A model generated the notes under the pieces. That model ran no database searches, had not been told where the DNA came from, and saw only the letters and a list, made by a program, of their open reading frames with translations. Of a stretch of DNA of 64,000 bases, positions 44,529 to 52,344 are shown piece after piece; position 1 is the first letter of the stretch; every line of letters begins with the position of its first letter. The translations under genes were made by a program, and so were the position numbers. Source of the stretch: Mesorhizobium sp. AR07 (lineage in GTDB: Bacteria > Pseudomonadota > Alphaproteobacteria > Rhizobiales > Rhizobiaceae); contig NZ_CP080525.1 of the NCBI RefSeq assembly GCF_024746815.1, positions 1,798,001 to 1,862,000 on the forward strand. Direction: 5' to 3'.

Positions 44529-45125
44529 CTATGCGGCGCGGGCAGCGCTGGAGAGCCACACCGGCTCGTTGCCTGCGCTCCACTTGATGTTGCAGCCGAT
44601 CGACGGCACCTGCTGGGTGGCGGGTCTGCCGCCCTCCAGCACGGTGTCGACCGCCGCGCGCAGATCAGCACCCGTCACCGGCTTGCCGTTGCCTGGCCGC
44701 GCGTCGTCGAACTGGCCGTGATAGGCGAGCCGCCGGTCGGCGCCGAACAGGAAGAAGTCGGGCGTGCAGGCCGCGCCATAGGCTTTGGCCGTCTGCTGCG
44801 ACGCGTCTTTGAGATAGGGGAAGGAATAGCCGAATTTTTCGGCCTCCTCGCCAATGCGAGCCAGCGTCTCCTCTGGGTGCGCCTCATGGTCGTTGGCGTT
44901 GATCGCCACGATCTGAAGCCCCTTGGTGGCATAGTCCCTGGCGAAGGCAGCAAGCTGCTCGCGGATCAGCACGACGAATGGGCAGCGGTTGGAAATGAAG
45001 GCGACAAGCAGAACCGGCTTGGCATCGAAATCGGCAAGCCGGTGCAACACACCTTGCGCGTCCGGCAGCAGGAAATCGGCAGCACTGGTGCCAAGGTCGA
45101 TCGGATTGGACTCTGTCTTTGGCAT
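44529..45125 (-). CDS. Thioredoxin-fold redoxin (AhpC/TSA-like)
   Basis: The 198-residue thioredoxin-fold protein has VLLVAFISNRCPFVVLIREQL with a single reactive cysteine, then VAINANDHEAHPEETLARI and AYGAACTPDFFLFGADRRL, which holds the cis-proline region (TPD). This is the Redoxin/peroxiredoxin-like family often found with iron-sulfur or sulfur metabolism genes. It is the first gene of the minus-strand operon with the flavoprotein and sulfonate-type importer. It may supply or accept thiol electrons. A ribosome site GGGAGTG lies before the ATG at 45125. Confidence 0.85.
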   Translation of the reverse strand: MPKTESNPIDLGTSAADFLLPDAQGVLHRLADFDAKPVLLVAFISNRCPFVVLIREQLAAFARDYATKGLQIVAINANDHEAHPEETLARIGEEAEKFGYSFPYLKDASQQTAKAYGAACTPDFFLFGADRRLAYHGQFDDARPGNGKPVTGADLRAAVDTVLEGGRPATQQVPSIGCNIKWSAGNEPVWLSSAARAA

Positions 45126-45535
45126 CGATGCACTCCCTTTTCAACCGGTTCCACAGGCCAAGGTGCGAGCGCTTTGAGCGTATGCAGTTAGTCTATGAAT
45201 TTAGTAGAATTATAAACTGAAAGGCCCGCTCACGGTCAACCGCGCGGCTTAATGCATGTCGCCCAAAAGTGGCCCCGGTTTTGGGGCAACGACATGCATA
45301 AAAACAAAGACTTAAAGCGCGTCGCCTGAATCCGTTTCAATGCGACGCGCTTTAGAATATCGTGCCAATGTTTCCCGCCGAGCCGGCACGTTTTGTTCGA
45401 GCGCGGTCTGTCTGAAAGAAATGCGATTTGGGAAGGAAAGACATGCGCGGCGCGGGTCGGTGTTTGCGCTCCATCCAACTACCCCGCGCCGTCGTCGAAG
45501 TGGCGACGTGAAGACGGGCCGCACTTTCAGTCCAC
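45126..45535. other. Intergenic stretch without supportable genes
   Basis: These 410 bases lie upstream of the redoxin operon and downstream of the aconitase X small subunit. They hold the double-palindrome repeat at 45252-45353 and an AT-rich segment near 45190-45220 suited to a promoter for the redoxin gene. Overlapping short frames in the remainder have no family similarity. Confidence 0.6.
45252..45353. repeat. Double-palindrome rhizobial intergenic repeat
   Basis: Two palindromes lie side by side. ATGCATGTCG (45252-45261) pairs with CGACATGCAT (45290-45299), and AAAGCGCGTCGC (45314-45325) pairs with GCGACGCGCTTT (45342-45353). They are linked by AAAAACAAAGACTT. The arrangement is recognisable as an element widespread between genes in rhizobial genomes. 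It carries no gene. Confidence 0.7.
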
Positions 45536-45988
45536 TCAGCCTGGGAGTCTCCCAATGCTGATGGTCGCCCGGCCATCCGCCCCAATGCCGATTGCGATAC
45601 TGTCACCAGAAGCGATATCGCCGATGTCGCAGACCACCAGCGGCATGCGGATATCGTAAAGAAATTCGGCGACGATGGCGCCCACCGCCAGGATCGGGTC
45701 CGGCCGCTCCAAAAGAATGCCGGCTGGTGCCGTACCCCGGCGGATCGCTTCGGCCAGAACCGAGGATGAGGATGACGAGCCGCGCCCGCTCGGCATGACC
45801 AGGATCTTGCCTGCGACAGTTTGGCCGAGACCAGGATGCGAATGGTCCGTTATGGCGCCGGTCTCGGCGTCGATGCCGCCCCAGAAGCTGAGCGGCTGCG
45901 AAAACACCAGCGCCTGGCCCTCGGCCTCGCCAGCCAACTGGAAGGTGCCGGACCGCTCGACGGCCCTCGTTTCCACCGGCCGCGTCAT
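45536..45988 (-). CDS. Aconitase X small (swivel, DUF126) subunit
   Basis: The 150-residue protein is a swivelling-domain subunit: SQPLSFWGGIDAETGAITDHSHPGLGQ followed by KILVMPSGRGSSSSSSVLAEAIRRGTAP, whose serine run lies in the active site of the family. Bacterial two-subunit aconitase X enzymes characterised so far dehydrate cis-3-hydroxy-L-proline; an archaeal relative acts on phosphomevalonate. The start at 45988 overlaps the large-subunit stop (ATGA). The frame is open further upstream only within the large-subunit gene. Confidence 0.88.
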   Translation of the reverse strand: MTRPVETRAVERSGTFQLAGEAEGQALVFSQPLSFWGGIDAETGAITDHSHPGLGQTVAGKILVMPSGRGSSSSSSVLAEAIRRGTAPAGILLERPDPILAVGAIVAEFLYDIRMPLVVCDIGDIASGDSIAIGIGADGRATISIGRLPG

Positions 45989-47235
45989 GACGCACTCCGC
46001 ACGACATGGCCGACCGCAGCGGAGCGGATGCAGTCCTTCATGTCGGCGAAGGCAACGGACACGCCGATATTGCCCGGCGCATAGTGCGCCCATTTGCCGG
46101 AATTGGTCATCACCACGCCGTCGAGCCGCTCCATGATCGAGGTGACATAAGTACAGGTATCGGCGACCGGGATCAGGCCGAATGCCTCCATGCCGGCCAG
46201 CGCGCCCTCCTCCTGCAGCCGCGTCAGCGTCACGCGGCCGGTGTTGACGTAGATCGGGATGCCCCTGCCCGGCGCGACCTCGCGCAGCAGCGGCAACAGC
46301 CGCATCCATTCCTCATGGGAAAAGTGTGGCGTGCCAAGCGACACGGCCGCTAGCGGCGCGCCGTCGGGCACACTCGACAGCCTGGCCAGCGCATGATCGA
46401 TGTCGCTGCCGGTGATGCGGATTGGCTCCTCCGGCGCATGGCCCTGGAACGCCTCGTTAAGCGTTCTTGCCTCCGGCGTGACGCCGACGGCATGGAACAG
46501 CGCCACCGCGCCGGTCGTTGCCGCGGCGGCGCCCAGCGCCTTCAACTGGTCCTCGTCCCGCGGCCGCGGCAGGCCCGCAATTACCGGAACCCGGTCGCCG
46601 CTCGCTTGCCCGATGATCAGCCCAACGCCGACGAACAGGCTGTCGCTCGGTTCCGAATCAGGAATGGTCAGCTCGAACAGGATCCGGCCGCGCCGGTTCT
46701 CGCTCAGATGCAGGCCCCAGGCCGGCGCGCGCCCAGTCATGGCGCAGCACAGATCGATGAAATCGCCATAGCGGTTGGTGCGCGCACCGATCACCGAATT
46801 GGCAAACACGATGGCGTTGGATTCACCCCAGGCGATCTGCTGGCCGAAGCTTGGCCGAAACCGCGTCTGATAGGGTGCACAGGTGAACGTCGCCTGACAG
46901 CCAAGTTCCAGATGCGCCTTCATCAGCCGCCTCGCCGGCACTTCCTCCGCCGCCGGTATCTTCACCATGCCGGGGTGGATGAGGTCGAACGAGCCGACAT
47001 TCAATGTCGTCGGCACCTGGACGCAGCCGCCGCCCTCGACCAGCCGCTCGACGAAATCGAGCCCGGCCTTGCCGTGATAGAGGCAACCATCGATATGGGC
47101 GCCGGCAATGTCGAGCAGGCTCTCCGCCCCGACCGCGTTGGAGAAGGCGACCAGGATTTTCATCGCGGCGGCCGCGGATGAACCTTGCTCGCCGTCGAGT
47201 ATGGACTGGTCCTGGGCCGTCAATTCGAGCTTCAT
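45985..47235 (-). CDS. Aconitase X catalytic (DUF521) large subunit
   Basis: The 416-residue catalytic subunit has the family landmarks AGAHIDGCLYHGKAGLDFVERL near residue 43, TTLNVGSFDL, WGESNAIVFANSVIGARTNRYGDF, and a C-terminal TCTYVTSIMERLDGVVMTNSGKWAHYAPGN that contributes cluster or substrate residues. With the adjacent small subunit it should be a hydro-lyase, most likely cis-3-hydroxy-L-proline dehydratase by bacterial precedent. A pyrroline-2-carboxylate reductase of the ornithine cyclodeaminase family, the usual next enzyme, is not adjacent; the nearest family member is 23 kb away at 21652. The ATG at 47235 follows a GGGCCAC context without a clear ribosome site. Confidence 0.88.
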   Translation of the reverse strand: MKLELTAQDQSILDGEQGSSAAAAMKILVAFSNAVGAESLLDIAGAHIDGCLYHGKAGLDFVERLVEGGGCVQVPTTLNVGSFDLIHPGMVKIPAAEEVPARRLMKAHLELGCQATFTCAPYQTRFRPSFGQQIAWGESNAIVFANSVIGARTNRYGDFIDLCCAMTGRAPAWGLHLSENRRGRILFELTIPDSEPSDSLFVGVGLIIGQASGDRVPVIAGLPRPRDEDQLKALGAAAATTGAVALFHAVGVTPEARTLNEAFQGHAPEEPIRITGSDIDHALARLSSVPDGAPLAAVSLGTPHFSHEEWMRLLPLLREVAPGRGIPIYVNTGRVTLTRLQEEGALAGMEAFGLIPVADTCTYVTSIMERLDGVVMTNSGKWAHYAPGNIGVSVAFADMKDCIRSAAVGHVVRSAS

Positions 47236-47267
47236 CGATGTGGCCCTTACTCGACGCTATGGCGGGA

Positions 47268-47432
47268 CAGCGCCCCCCTCTGCCCTGCTGGGCATCTCCC
47301 CCTCCACGGGGGAGATTGGCTGTCATCACTGCTTTCGCAAATTTCCGGTGTTGAAGAAAGAGCAGCGACGCTGAAACCGCTGATCTCCCCACCTGAGGGG
47401 GAGAATGTCCGGCAGGACAGAGGGGGCGCGAA
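47268..47432. repeat. Mosaic palindromic intergenic repeat
   Basis: The outer arms AGCGCCCCCCTCTGCCCTG (47268-47288 region) and CAGGACAGAGGGGGCGCG (47414-47432) are near reverse complements. Inside them TCTCCCCCTCCACGGGGGAGA forms a second hairpin, and ATCTCCCCACCTGAGGGGGAGA a third. The pattern is typical of rhizobial intergenic mosaic elements. It separates the aconitase X genes from the importer operon and may weaken read-through. Confidence 0.6.
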
Positions 47433-47467
47433 GGACCGCCAACCTCCCCATCCGGCGATGGCCCCGC

Positions 47468-48535
47468 CTAGCTCGCCGCGATCAGCACCGTACTTTCCGG
47501 CGACCAGCGCAACACCACCTCCTGCCCCTCGGCCAGCCGCTCGATGCCGGTGTTCTGCACGATGACCTTCAGCGTCTGGCCGGCACGTTCGACGAAGTAC
47601 GTGCTGTTGTTACCGGCGAAGATGCGTTTCGACACTTGCCCCCGCAGCATGTTCGCATTCACAGCATCCGAGGCCGCGGCATCGGTGGCGATGCGGATGC
47701 GTTCGGGGCGTACGGCGCAGCTGGCCTTGGCACCGGCGGCAAGCTTGGCACCCGCGCCCGCGGCAATCGCCGTGCCGTCCGGCAGGCGGATGCCGTTGCC
47801 CGTCGTGTCGCCGCGAAAGATGTTGGCATCACCGAGGAAAGTGGCGGCGAATTCACTCTTCGGCCGGTCGTAGATCTCCTCCGGCGGTCCCTCCTGCACC
47901 AGCCTGCCGTCGCGCAATATGCCGATGCGGTCGCTCATCGTCAGCGCCTCTTCCTGGTCGTGGGTGACGAAGATGGTGGTGATGCCGATCTCACGCTGGA
48001 TTCGCTTGAGCTCGATCTGCATGTCGACGCGCAGCGCCTTATCGAGCGCACCGAGCGGCTCGTCAAGCAATAGCACGCGCGGCTTGGTGACGATGGCACG
48101 CGCCAGCGCCACACGCTGGCGCTGGCCGCCGGAGAGCTGATGCGGGCGACGGCCACCGAGCTTGCCGAGTTGTACAAGGTCAAGGGCGCGCTGCACTTCG
48201 GCGGCAATCACCGGCTTGGCCTCGCCGCGCACCGACAGGCCGAAGGCGACATTGTCGGCGACGCTCATATTGGGAAACAGCGCGTAGTTCTGGAACACCA
48301 TGCCGATGCGCCGCTTTTCCACCGGCACCCGCTCGACGCTCTCGCCGCCGATGGCGATGCGGCCTCTGTCGGGAAAGTCGAAGCCGGCGATCTGGCGCAG
48401 CAGCGTGGTCTTGCCGCTGCCCGACGGCCCGAGCAACGCATAAAAGCCGCCATCGGCGAAATCGATGGAGACATCGTCCAGCGCCTTGTGCGCGCCAAAG
48501 CTGCGCGAGACGTTCGATACCTGCACGCCGGCCAT
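47468..48535 (-). CDS. Polyamine-type ABC transporter ATP-binding protein (PotA/PotG-like)
   Basis: The 355-residue ATPase has Walker A GPSGSGKTT near residue 36, signature LSGGQRQR, Walker B VLLLDEPLGALD, and a C-terminal TOBE domain (CAVRPERIRI, FAGNNSTYFVERAG). It belongs to the spermidine/putrescine/opine group. The ATG at 48535 shares its first base with the last base of the permease stop. It serves the two permeases and the PotD-like binding protein upstream in the same operon. Confidence 0.92.
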   Translation of the reverse strand: MAGVQVSNVSRSFGAHKALDDVSIDFADGGFYALLGPSGSGKTTLLRQIAGFDFPDRGRIAIGGESVERVPVEKRRIGMVFQNYALFPNMSVADNVAFGLSVRGEAKPVIAAEVQRALDLVQLGKLGGRRPHQLSGGQRQRVALARAIVTKPRVLLLDEPLGALDKALRVDMQIELKRIQREIGITTIFVTHDQEEALTMSDRIGILRDGRLVQEGPPEEIYDRPKSEFAATFLGDANIFRGDTTGNGIRLPDGTAIAAGAGAKLAAGAKASCAVRPERIRIATDAAASDAVNANMLRGQVSKRIFAGNNSTYFVERAGQTLKVIVQNTGIERLAEGQEVVLRWSPESTVLIAAS

Positions 48536-49323
48536 TATTTCTCTCCGCCGAATTTGAAGAAGCGCGCCGTGAGCAGCATCAGCGCCATCGACACGACAAT
48601 GATGATCGTCGAGACCGCATTGATCTCGGGCGTGAACCCTTTGCGGATCGCGGCGTAGATTTCGACCGGCAGCGTCGTCTGCCCCGGCGTCGCCAGGAAA
48701 TAGGACACCACGAACTGGTCGAATGACACCGCGAAGGCGAATAGGCCGCCGGCAATGACGCCAGGCATGATCCACGGCAGCGTGACGCGCCTTGTCACCT
48801 GCCACTGGTTGGCGCCGAGCGAGCGCGCCGCTTCTTCCAACTCCGGCGCGAAGGTCTGCAGCCGCGCTGAGACGACGACGATGACATAGGGCAGCGCCAG
48901 CGCGACATGGCCGAGCACGATCGCATGCAGGCCGCGGCCGATGCCGACGCCGAAGAAGAAGATCAGCATCGCCGTGCCGGTGATCAGCCACGGAATGGCA
49001 ATCGGCGGAAACAAAAGCGCCTGCAGAAATTTCTTGCCGCGAAATTCATAGCGATAAAGCGCCAGCGACGCCGCCGAGCCGAGCACTACACAGATGATGG
49101 TTGTGATGACGGCGATCTCGACACTGTTCCAAGTGGCGGCAATGAGCTGGTCGTTCTGCCACAGCGAGGCGTACCACTCGATCGTCCATTCGAACGGCAG
49201 TTGGTAGAAGGGTGAGACGTTGAACGACATCAGCGCCATGATGATGATGGGCAGATAGAGGAAGGCGAGCAGCAGCCAGATATAGAGACGGCCGAGCCAT
49301 TCGAGGATGCGCGTCGTCGCCAT
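48535..49323 (-). CDS. Polyamine-type ABC transporter permease (PotC/PotI-like)
   Basis: The 262-residue membrane protein has about six spans and the EAA loop ELEEAARSLGANQWQVTRRVTLPWIMPG, which contacts the ATPase. It starts with ATG at 49323, overlapping the other permease's stop (ATGA). Its frame is open further upstream but only through the neighbouring permease gene. It forms a heterodimeric channel with the protein at 49323-50186. Confidence 0.9.
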   Translation of the reverse strand: MATTRILEWLGRLYIWLLLAFLYLPIIIMALMSFNVSPFYQLPFEWTIEWYASLWQNDQLIAATWNSVEIAVITTIICVVLGSAASLALYRYEFRGKKFLQALLFPPIAIPWLITGTAMLIFFFGVGIGRGLHAIVLGHVALALPYVIVVVSARLQTFAPELEEAARSLGANQWQVTRRVTLPWIMPGVIAGGLFAFAVSFDQFVVSYFLATPGQTTLPVEIYAAIRKGFTPEINAVSTIIIVVSMALMLLTARFFKFGGEK

Positions 49324-50186
49324 CAGGCGGCCCTCCGCAGCACCGGCGAGGCAATCGCCAGAATGACCAGCACCACGGCCAGCAGGATGAAGGAGAGAGC
49401 CGCACCGAGCGGCCAGTTGAACACGGCGACGAACTGGTCCTCGATGACCGTGCCGTAGAAGGTTCCGGTGCGGCCGCCGAGGATGCGCGGCTCCATGAAG
49501 GAGCCGACGACCGGTACGAAGATGAGCGCCGCGCCCGCCACCAGTCCCGGCAACGACAGCGGGATGATCACCCGCTTCAGCACCTGCAGCCGCGAGGCAC
49601 CAAGAGATCGCCCGGCCTCGATCAGCGAATCGTCGATGGCCTGAAGCGTAAGATAACAGGTCAGCACCATGTAGGGCACGTAGGAGTGCACCAGCCCGAT
49701 GATCACGGCCGGATAGGAATACATCAGGTCGATGTTGATCTTCAACGGCAGGATGGCATTCAGCGCCGTGTCGAGGATGCCGCCCTCGCGCAGCACCATC
49801 GCCCAGGAAAAGATGCGCACCAGCCCGTTCGACCAGAACGGCAGGATGACCAGCAGGAAGATCGCCTCGCGGCTGCGTCCCTTCAGCACCTTGGCGAGCA
49901 CGTAAGCCGCGGGATAACCGATGACGATGCACCACAGCGTCACCTCGAGGCCGAGCCGGAGCGACGCCAGCAGCAGCGTCAGATAGAGGCTTTGCGAGAA
50001 GAAGGCGGCGTAGTTGCCGAGCGTGAACGCCCACGGCTTGCCCGACAGCGGCAACTCGGTCATGAACGAGAAGAAGACCATGGCCGACAGCGGCAGGAAG
50101 ATCGCAACCGTCAGCCAGAGATAGGCAGGCGCCAGCAGTGGCAACGCAGATCTCAGCCCGCTTCGCGATGCAGTCGCAGCTGCCAT
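49323..50186 (-). CDS. Polyamine-type ABC transporter permease (PotB/PotH-like)
   Basis: The 287-residue membrane protein has a hydrophobic N-terminal span (LLAPAYLWLTVAIFLPLSAMV) and the EAA loop DSLIEAGRSLGASRLQVLKRVIIPLSLPG. It belongs to the PotB/PotH branch of polyamine-type permeases. The ATG at 50186 has GGGGAGGAGAG just upstream, which decides it over longer in-frame options. A very strong hairpin separates it from the binding-protein gene. Confidence 0.9.
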   Translation of the reverse strand: MAAATASRSGLRSALPLLAPAYLWLTVAIFLPLSAMVFFSFMTELPLSGKPWAFTLGNYAAFFSQSLYLTLLLASLRLGLEVTLWCIVIGYPAAYVLAKVLKGRSREAIFLLVILPFWSNGLVRIFSWAMVLREGGILDTALNAILPLKINIDLMYSYPAVIIGLVHSYVPYMVLTCYLTLQAIDDSLIEAGRSLGASRLQVLKRVIIPLSLPGLVAGAALIFVPVVGSFMEPRILGGRTGTFYGTVIEDQFVAVFNWPLGAALSFILLAVVLVILAIASPVLRRAA

Positions 50187-50211
50187 GATGCTCTCCTCCC
50201 CAGGATTGGAA

Positions 50212-50240
50212 GACCAGCCGGCGCGAGCGCCGGCTGGTCC
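50212..50240 (-). promoter_or_regulatory. Perfect 13-bp intercistronic hairpin after the binding-protein gene
   Basis: GACCAGCCGGCGC (50212-50224) and GCGCCGGCTGGTC (50228-50240) form an uninterrupted 13-bp stem with a 3-base loop, 12 bases after the binding-protein stop. There is no U tract, so it is more likely to protect the upstream message than to terminate fully. Confidence 0.65.
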
Positions 50241-50251
50241 GGACGTGAACT

Positions 50252-51313
50252 CTACTTCACGTCGACCTTGAGCTGTTGCCACAGCGCCAGATAGGCTTCG
50301 CGCTGGGCATCGGTGATCGGCGCCTGGAACTGGATGCGCTTGGCGACTTCGGGGTCGCCCATCACCTTGCGGTTGAAGGCATCCTCCGGAAGCGCCTCCA
50401 CCGCCTTGGTGTTGGCCGACACCGGAGCACCAACCTTGGTGACCCATTCGACGTAGAATTTCGGGTCGATCATGTAGTTGATGAAGGCCTCGGCCCCCGC
50501 CACATTCTTGGCGCCGACCGGAATGGAAAAGGCATCGAGCCAGGCAACGGCGCCTTCCTTCGGCACGACCAGCGAGACCGGCAGCTTGAAGTGGGTCTTG
50601 GCGCGATCGGCCGAGCCGCTCCAATAGGTGCCGATGTCGATCTGGTTGGAGGCGACCATCTGGTTCCAGTCGTTCTCCGAACTCCAGAAGGTCTTGATCT
50701 GCGGCATCAGCGAGGTGAGCTTTGCCTTGACCGCGTCCATGTCCTTGATGTCGTTGATGTTCTGGCCAGTCGCGATGGCGCCGAACTGGACCGCCTCGAC
50801 GGCGTCGTCACGTATGACAACGCGGCCCTTGTGGGCGGGATTCCACATCTCGGCGATGCTCGTCGGCGGCTTGTCGAAGGATTTCTCGTTGATGGCGAGC
50901 GCCGTCAGGCCCCACACCCACGGCACGCCATAAACCTTGCCGTCATGGTCGAGCATCGGCGAACCCGACTTGTCCGGGCTGATATTGGCATAGTTCGACA
51001 GTTTGGAGACGTCGATCGGCTGGATCAGCTTTCCGCCCATCGCCTGGTCGTTGAAGGCCGCATTGATCATGACGACGTCGTAGAGGCCGGGATTGGTCCG
51101 GATCTTGGTCAGCATTTCCTGTTCGGAATTGAAGAAGTCGTTGACGACCTTGTTGCCGGTCGCCTTCTCGAAAGCCGCGACGGCCCACGGCTCGTCGGTG
51201 CCGTAGCCCTTCCAGTTGAGCACATGCACCTCGTCGGCCTTGGCCGCGAACGCGAGTGCGGAGGTGAAGACGGCGGTCGCCGTCAGCAGAGCAGTCAAGT
51301 CAGGCATGCGCAT
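50252..51313 (-). CDS. Polyamine-type ABC transporter periplasmic binding protein (PotD-like)
   Basis: The 353-residue protein has a signal peptide (MRMPDLTALLTATAVFTSAL, cut near AAKA) and the PotD/PotF-type fold: VHVLNWKGYGTDEPWAVAAFEKATGN, YDVVMINAAFNDQAM, GVPWVWGLTALAINEKSF. The mature start HVLNWKGY matches the first strand of spermidine/putrescine binders. The acidic residues that bind polyamine amines are not obvious to me, so another cation or an amino sugar is possible. The downstream kinase and glycohydrolase genes hint at a nucleoside- or ribosyl-type ligand. Confidence 0.88.
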   Translation of the reverse strand: MRMPDLTALLTATAVFTSALAFAAKADEVHVLNWKGYGTDEPWAVAAFEKATGNKVVNDFFNSEQEMLTKIRTNPGLYDVVMINAAFNDQAMGGKLIQPIDVSKLSNYANISPDKSGSPMLDHDGKVYGVPWVWGLTALAINEKSFDKPPTSIAEMWNPAHKGRVVIRDDAVEAVQFGAIATGQNINDIKDMDAVKAKLTSLMPQIKTFWSSENDWNQMVASNQIDIGTYWSGSADRAKTHFKLPVSLVVPKEGAVAWLDAFSIPVGAKNVAGAEAFINYMIDPKFYVEWVTKVGAPVSANTKAVEALPEDAFNRKVMGDPEVAKRIQFQAPITDAQREAYLALWQQLKVDVK

Positions 51314-51369
51314 GGTTGGTTCCTCTCTGTGGGTTTGCCCGCTTCCCGGGCTTTCAGGCTTTCTGGCAG

Positions 51370-52344
51370 TTATGCATTGGCCTTATGTGTCCGGCCCTGC
51401 GCGCCGGACCCGTCGGCGGCATGGCTCAGGAATGTCTGGATTTCCTGGTCGGTCGGCGCCGACGAGCCGCCATGGCGGGTGACGGAAATGGCCGCCGCCG
51501 CATTGGCGTAGCGCGCTGCCTCGAAGGGCGCGATGCCCCGCGCCAGCGCGCAGACAAAGGCGCCGATATGCGTGTCGCCGGCGCCGTTGGTGTCGACGGC
51601 GGCGACCTTGAACCCCGGAATGATCTGGGCCGTGCCATCGGCCAACCGCACGAGGCAGCCCTTGGCGCCAGCGCGGATGATGACACCCGCGGCCTTCGGG
51701 CAGTGGTCAGCCAGCAGCCGCACCGCGACAGCCCCGACATCGCCAGGGCCCGCGATGTCAGCCGCCTCTGTCGTGTTGCAGCTCAGCCATGTGGTGCGGG
51801 CGAGCACCCGCGACAGGATGGGGCGGGGAATGTCTGAAATGATCGGCGTCGGATCGAAGGCGAACGGTGTTTCGGCCGGCAGCGCCTCGATCCATTCGGT
51901 GAGCGCATCGCGGCACTTGACATAGCTCAGCGTATAGCCGGAGGCGAATACCCAGTCGCCCGGCGCGACCGCCACGGGCGCCATCATGTCGAGGCTGAGC
52001 ACACTTTCGGCACCCGGCCACGAGACGAAGGTGCGTTCAGCATCGGCGCTGATCATGGCGACGCAATTGCCGCTGTCCATCAAGGGCGAAGGCAGCGTCA
52101 GCGTCTCGATGCCCTCGTTGGCGAAAGCGGCGCGCAAAAAATCGCCATTGGGTCCACTGCCGAGCTGGCCGCCGAACACCACTTTCATCCCGGTGCGTGT
52201 GGCCGCGACCATCATGTTGAAGCCGCCGCCGGCGACCTGGGCAAAGCTCGACGCCGTCTTCTCCATGCCGGGCGCTGGCAAGGAGTCGATGCGGTAGACA
52301 TAATCGACCACAGCACTACCGATATGGATGAGCCGCCCGTTCAT
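51370..52344 (-). CDS. PfkB-family carbohydrate/nucleoside kinase
   Basis: The 324-residue ribokinase-like kinase has an N-terminal sugar-binding region VAGGGFNMMVAATRTG (the GGKG/GGN-type motif), then C-terminal VDTNGAGDTHIGAFVCAL with the anion-hole DTxGAGD and catalytic aspartate. It should transfer phosphate from ATP to a sugar or nucleoside in the cytoplasm. It overlaps the ADP-ribosylglycohydrolase gene by four bases (ATGA), so the two enzymes are probably consecutive: release of a ribosyl unit followed by phosphorylation is one reading. Specificity is not decidable here. Confidence 0.9.
   Translation of the reverse strand: MNGRLIHIGSAVVDYVYRIDSLPAPGMEKTASSFAQVAGGGFNMMVAATRTGMKVVFGGQLGSGPNGDFLRAAFANEGIETLTLPSPLMDSGNCVAMISADAERTFVSWPGAESVLSLDMMAPVAVAPGDWVFASGYTLSYVKCRDALTEWIEALPAETPFAFDPTPIISDIPRPILSRVLARTTWLSCNTTEAADIAGPGDVGAVAVRLLADHCPKAAGVIIRAGAKGCLVRLADGTAQIIPGFKVAAVDTNGAGDTHIGAFVCALARGIAPFEAARYANAAAAISVTRHGGSSAPTDQEIQTFLSHAADGSGAQGRTHKANA

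Noticed and set aside
21652..47235. Hydroxyproline pathway formed by the cyclodeaminase-like gene and aconitase X
   Set aside because: The genes are 23 kb apart in unrelated operons on opposite strands, so joining them would rest on family names alone.
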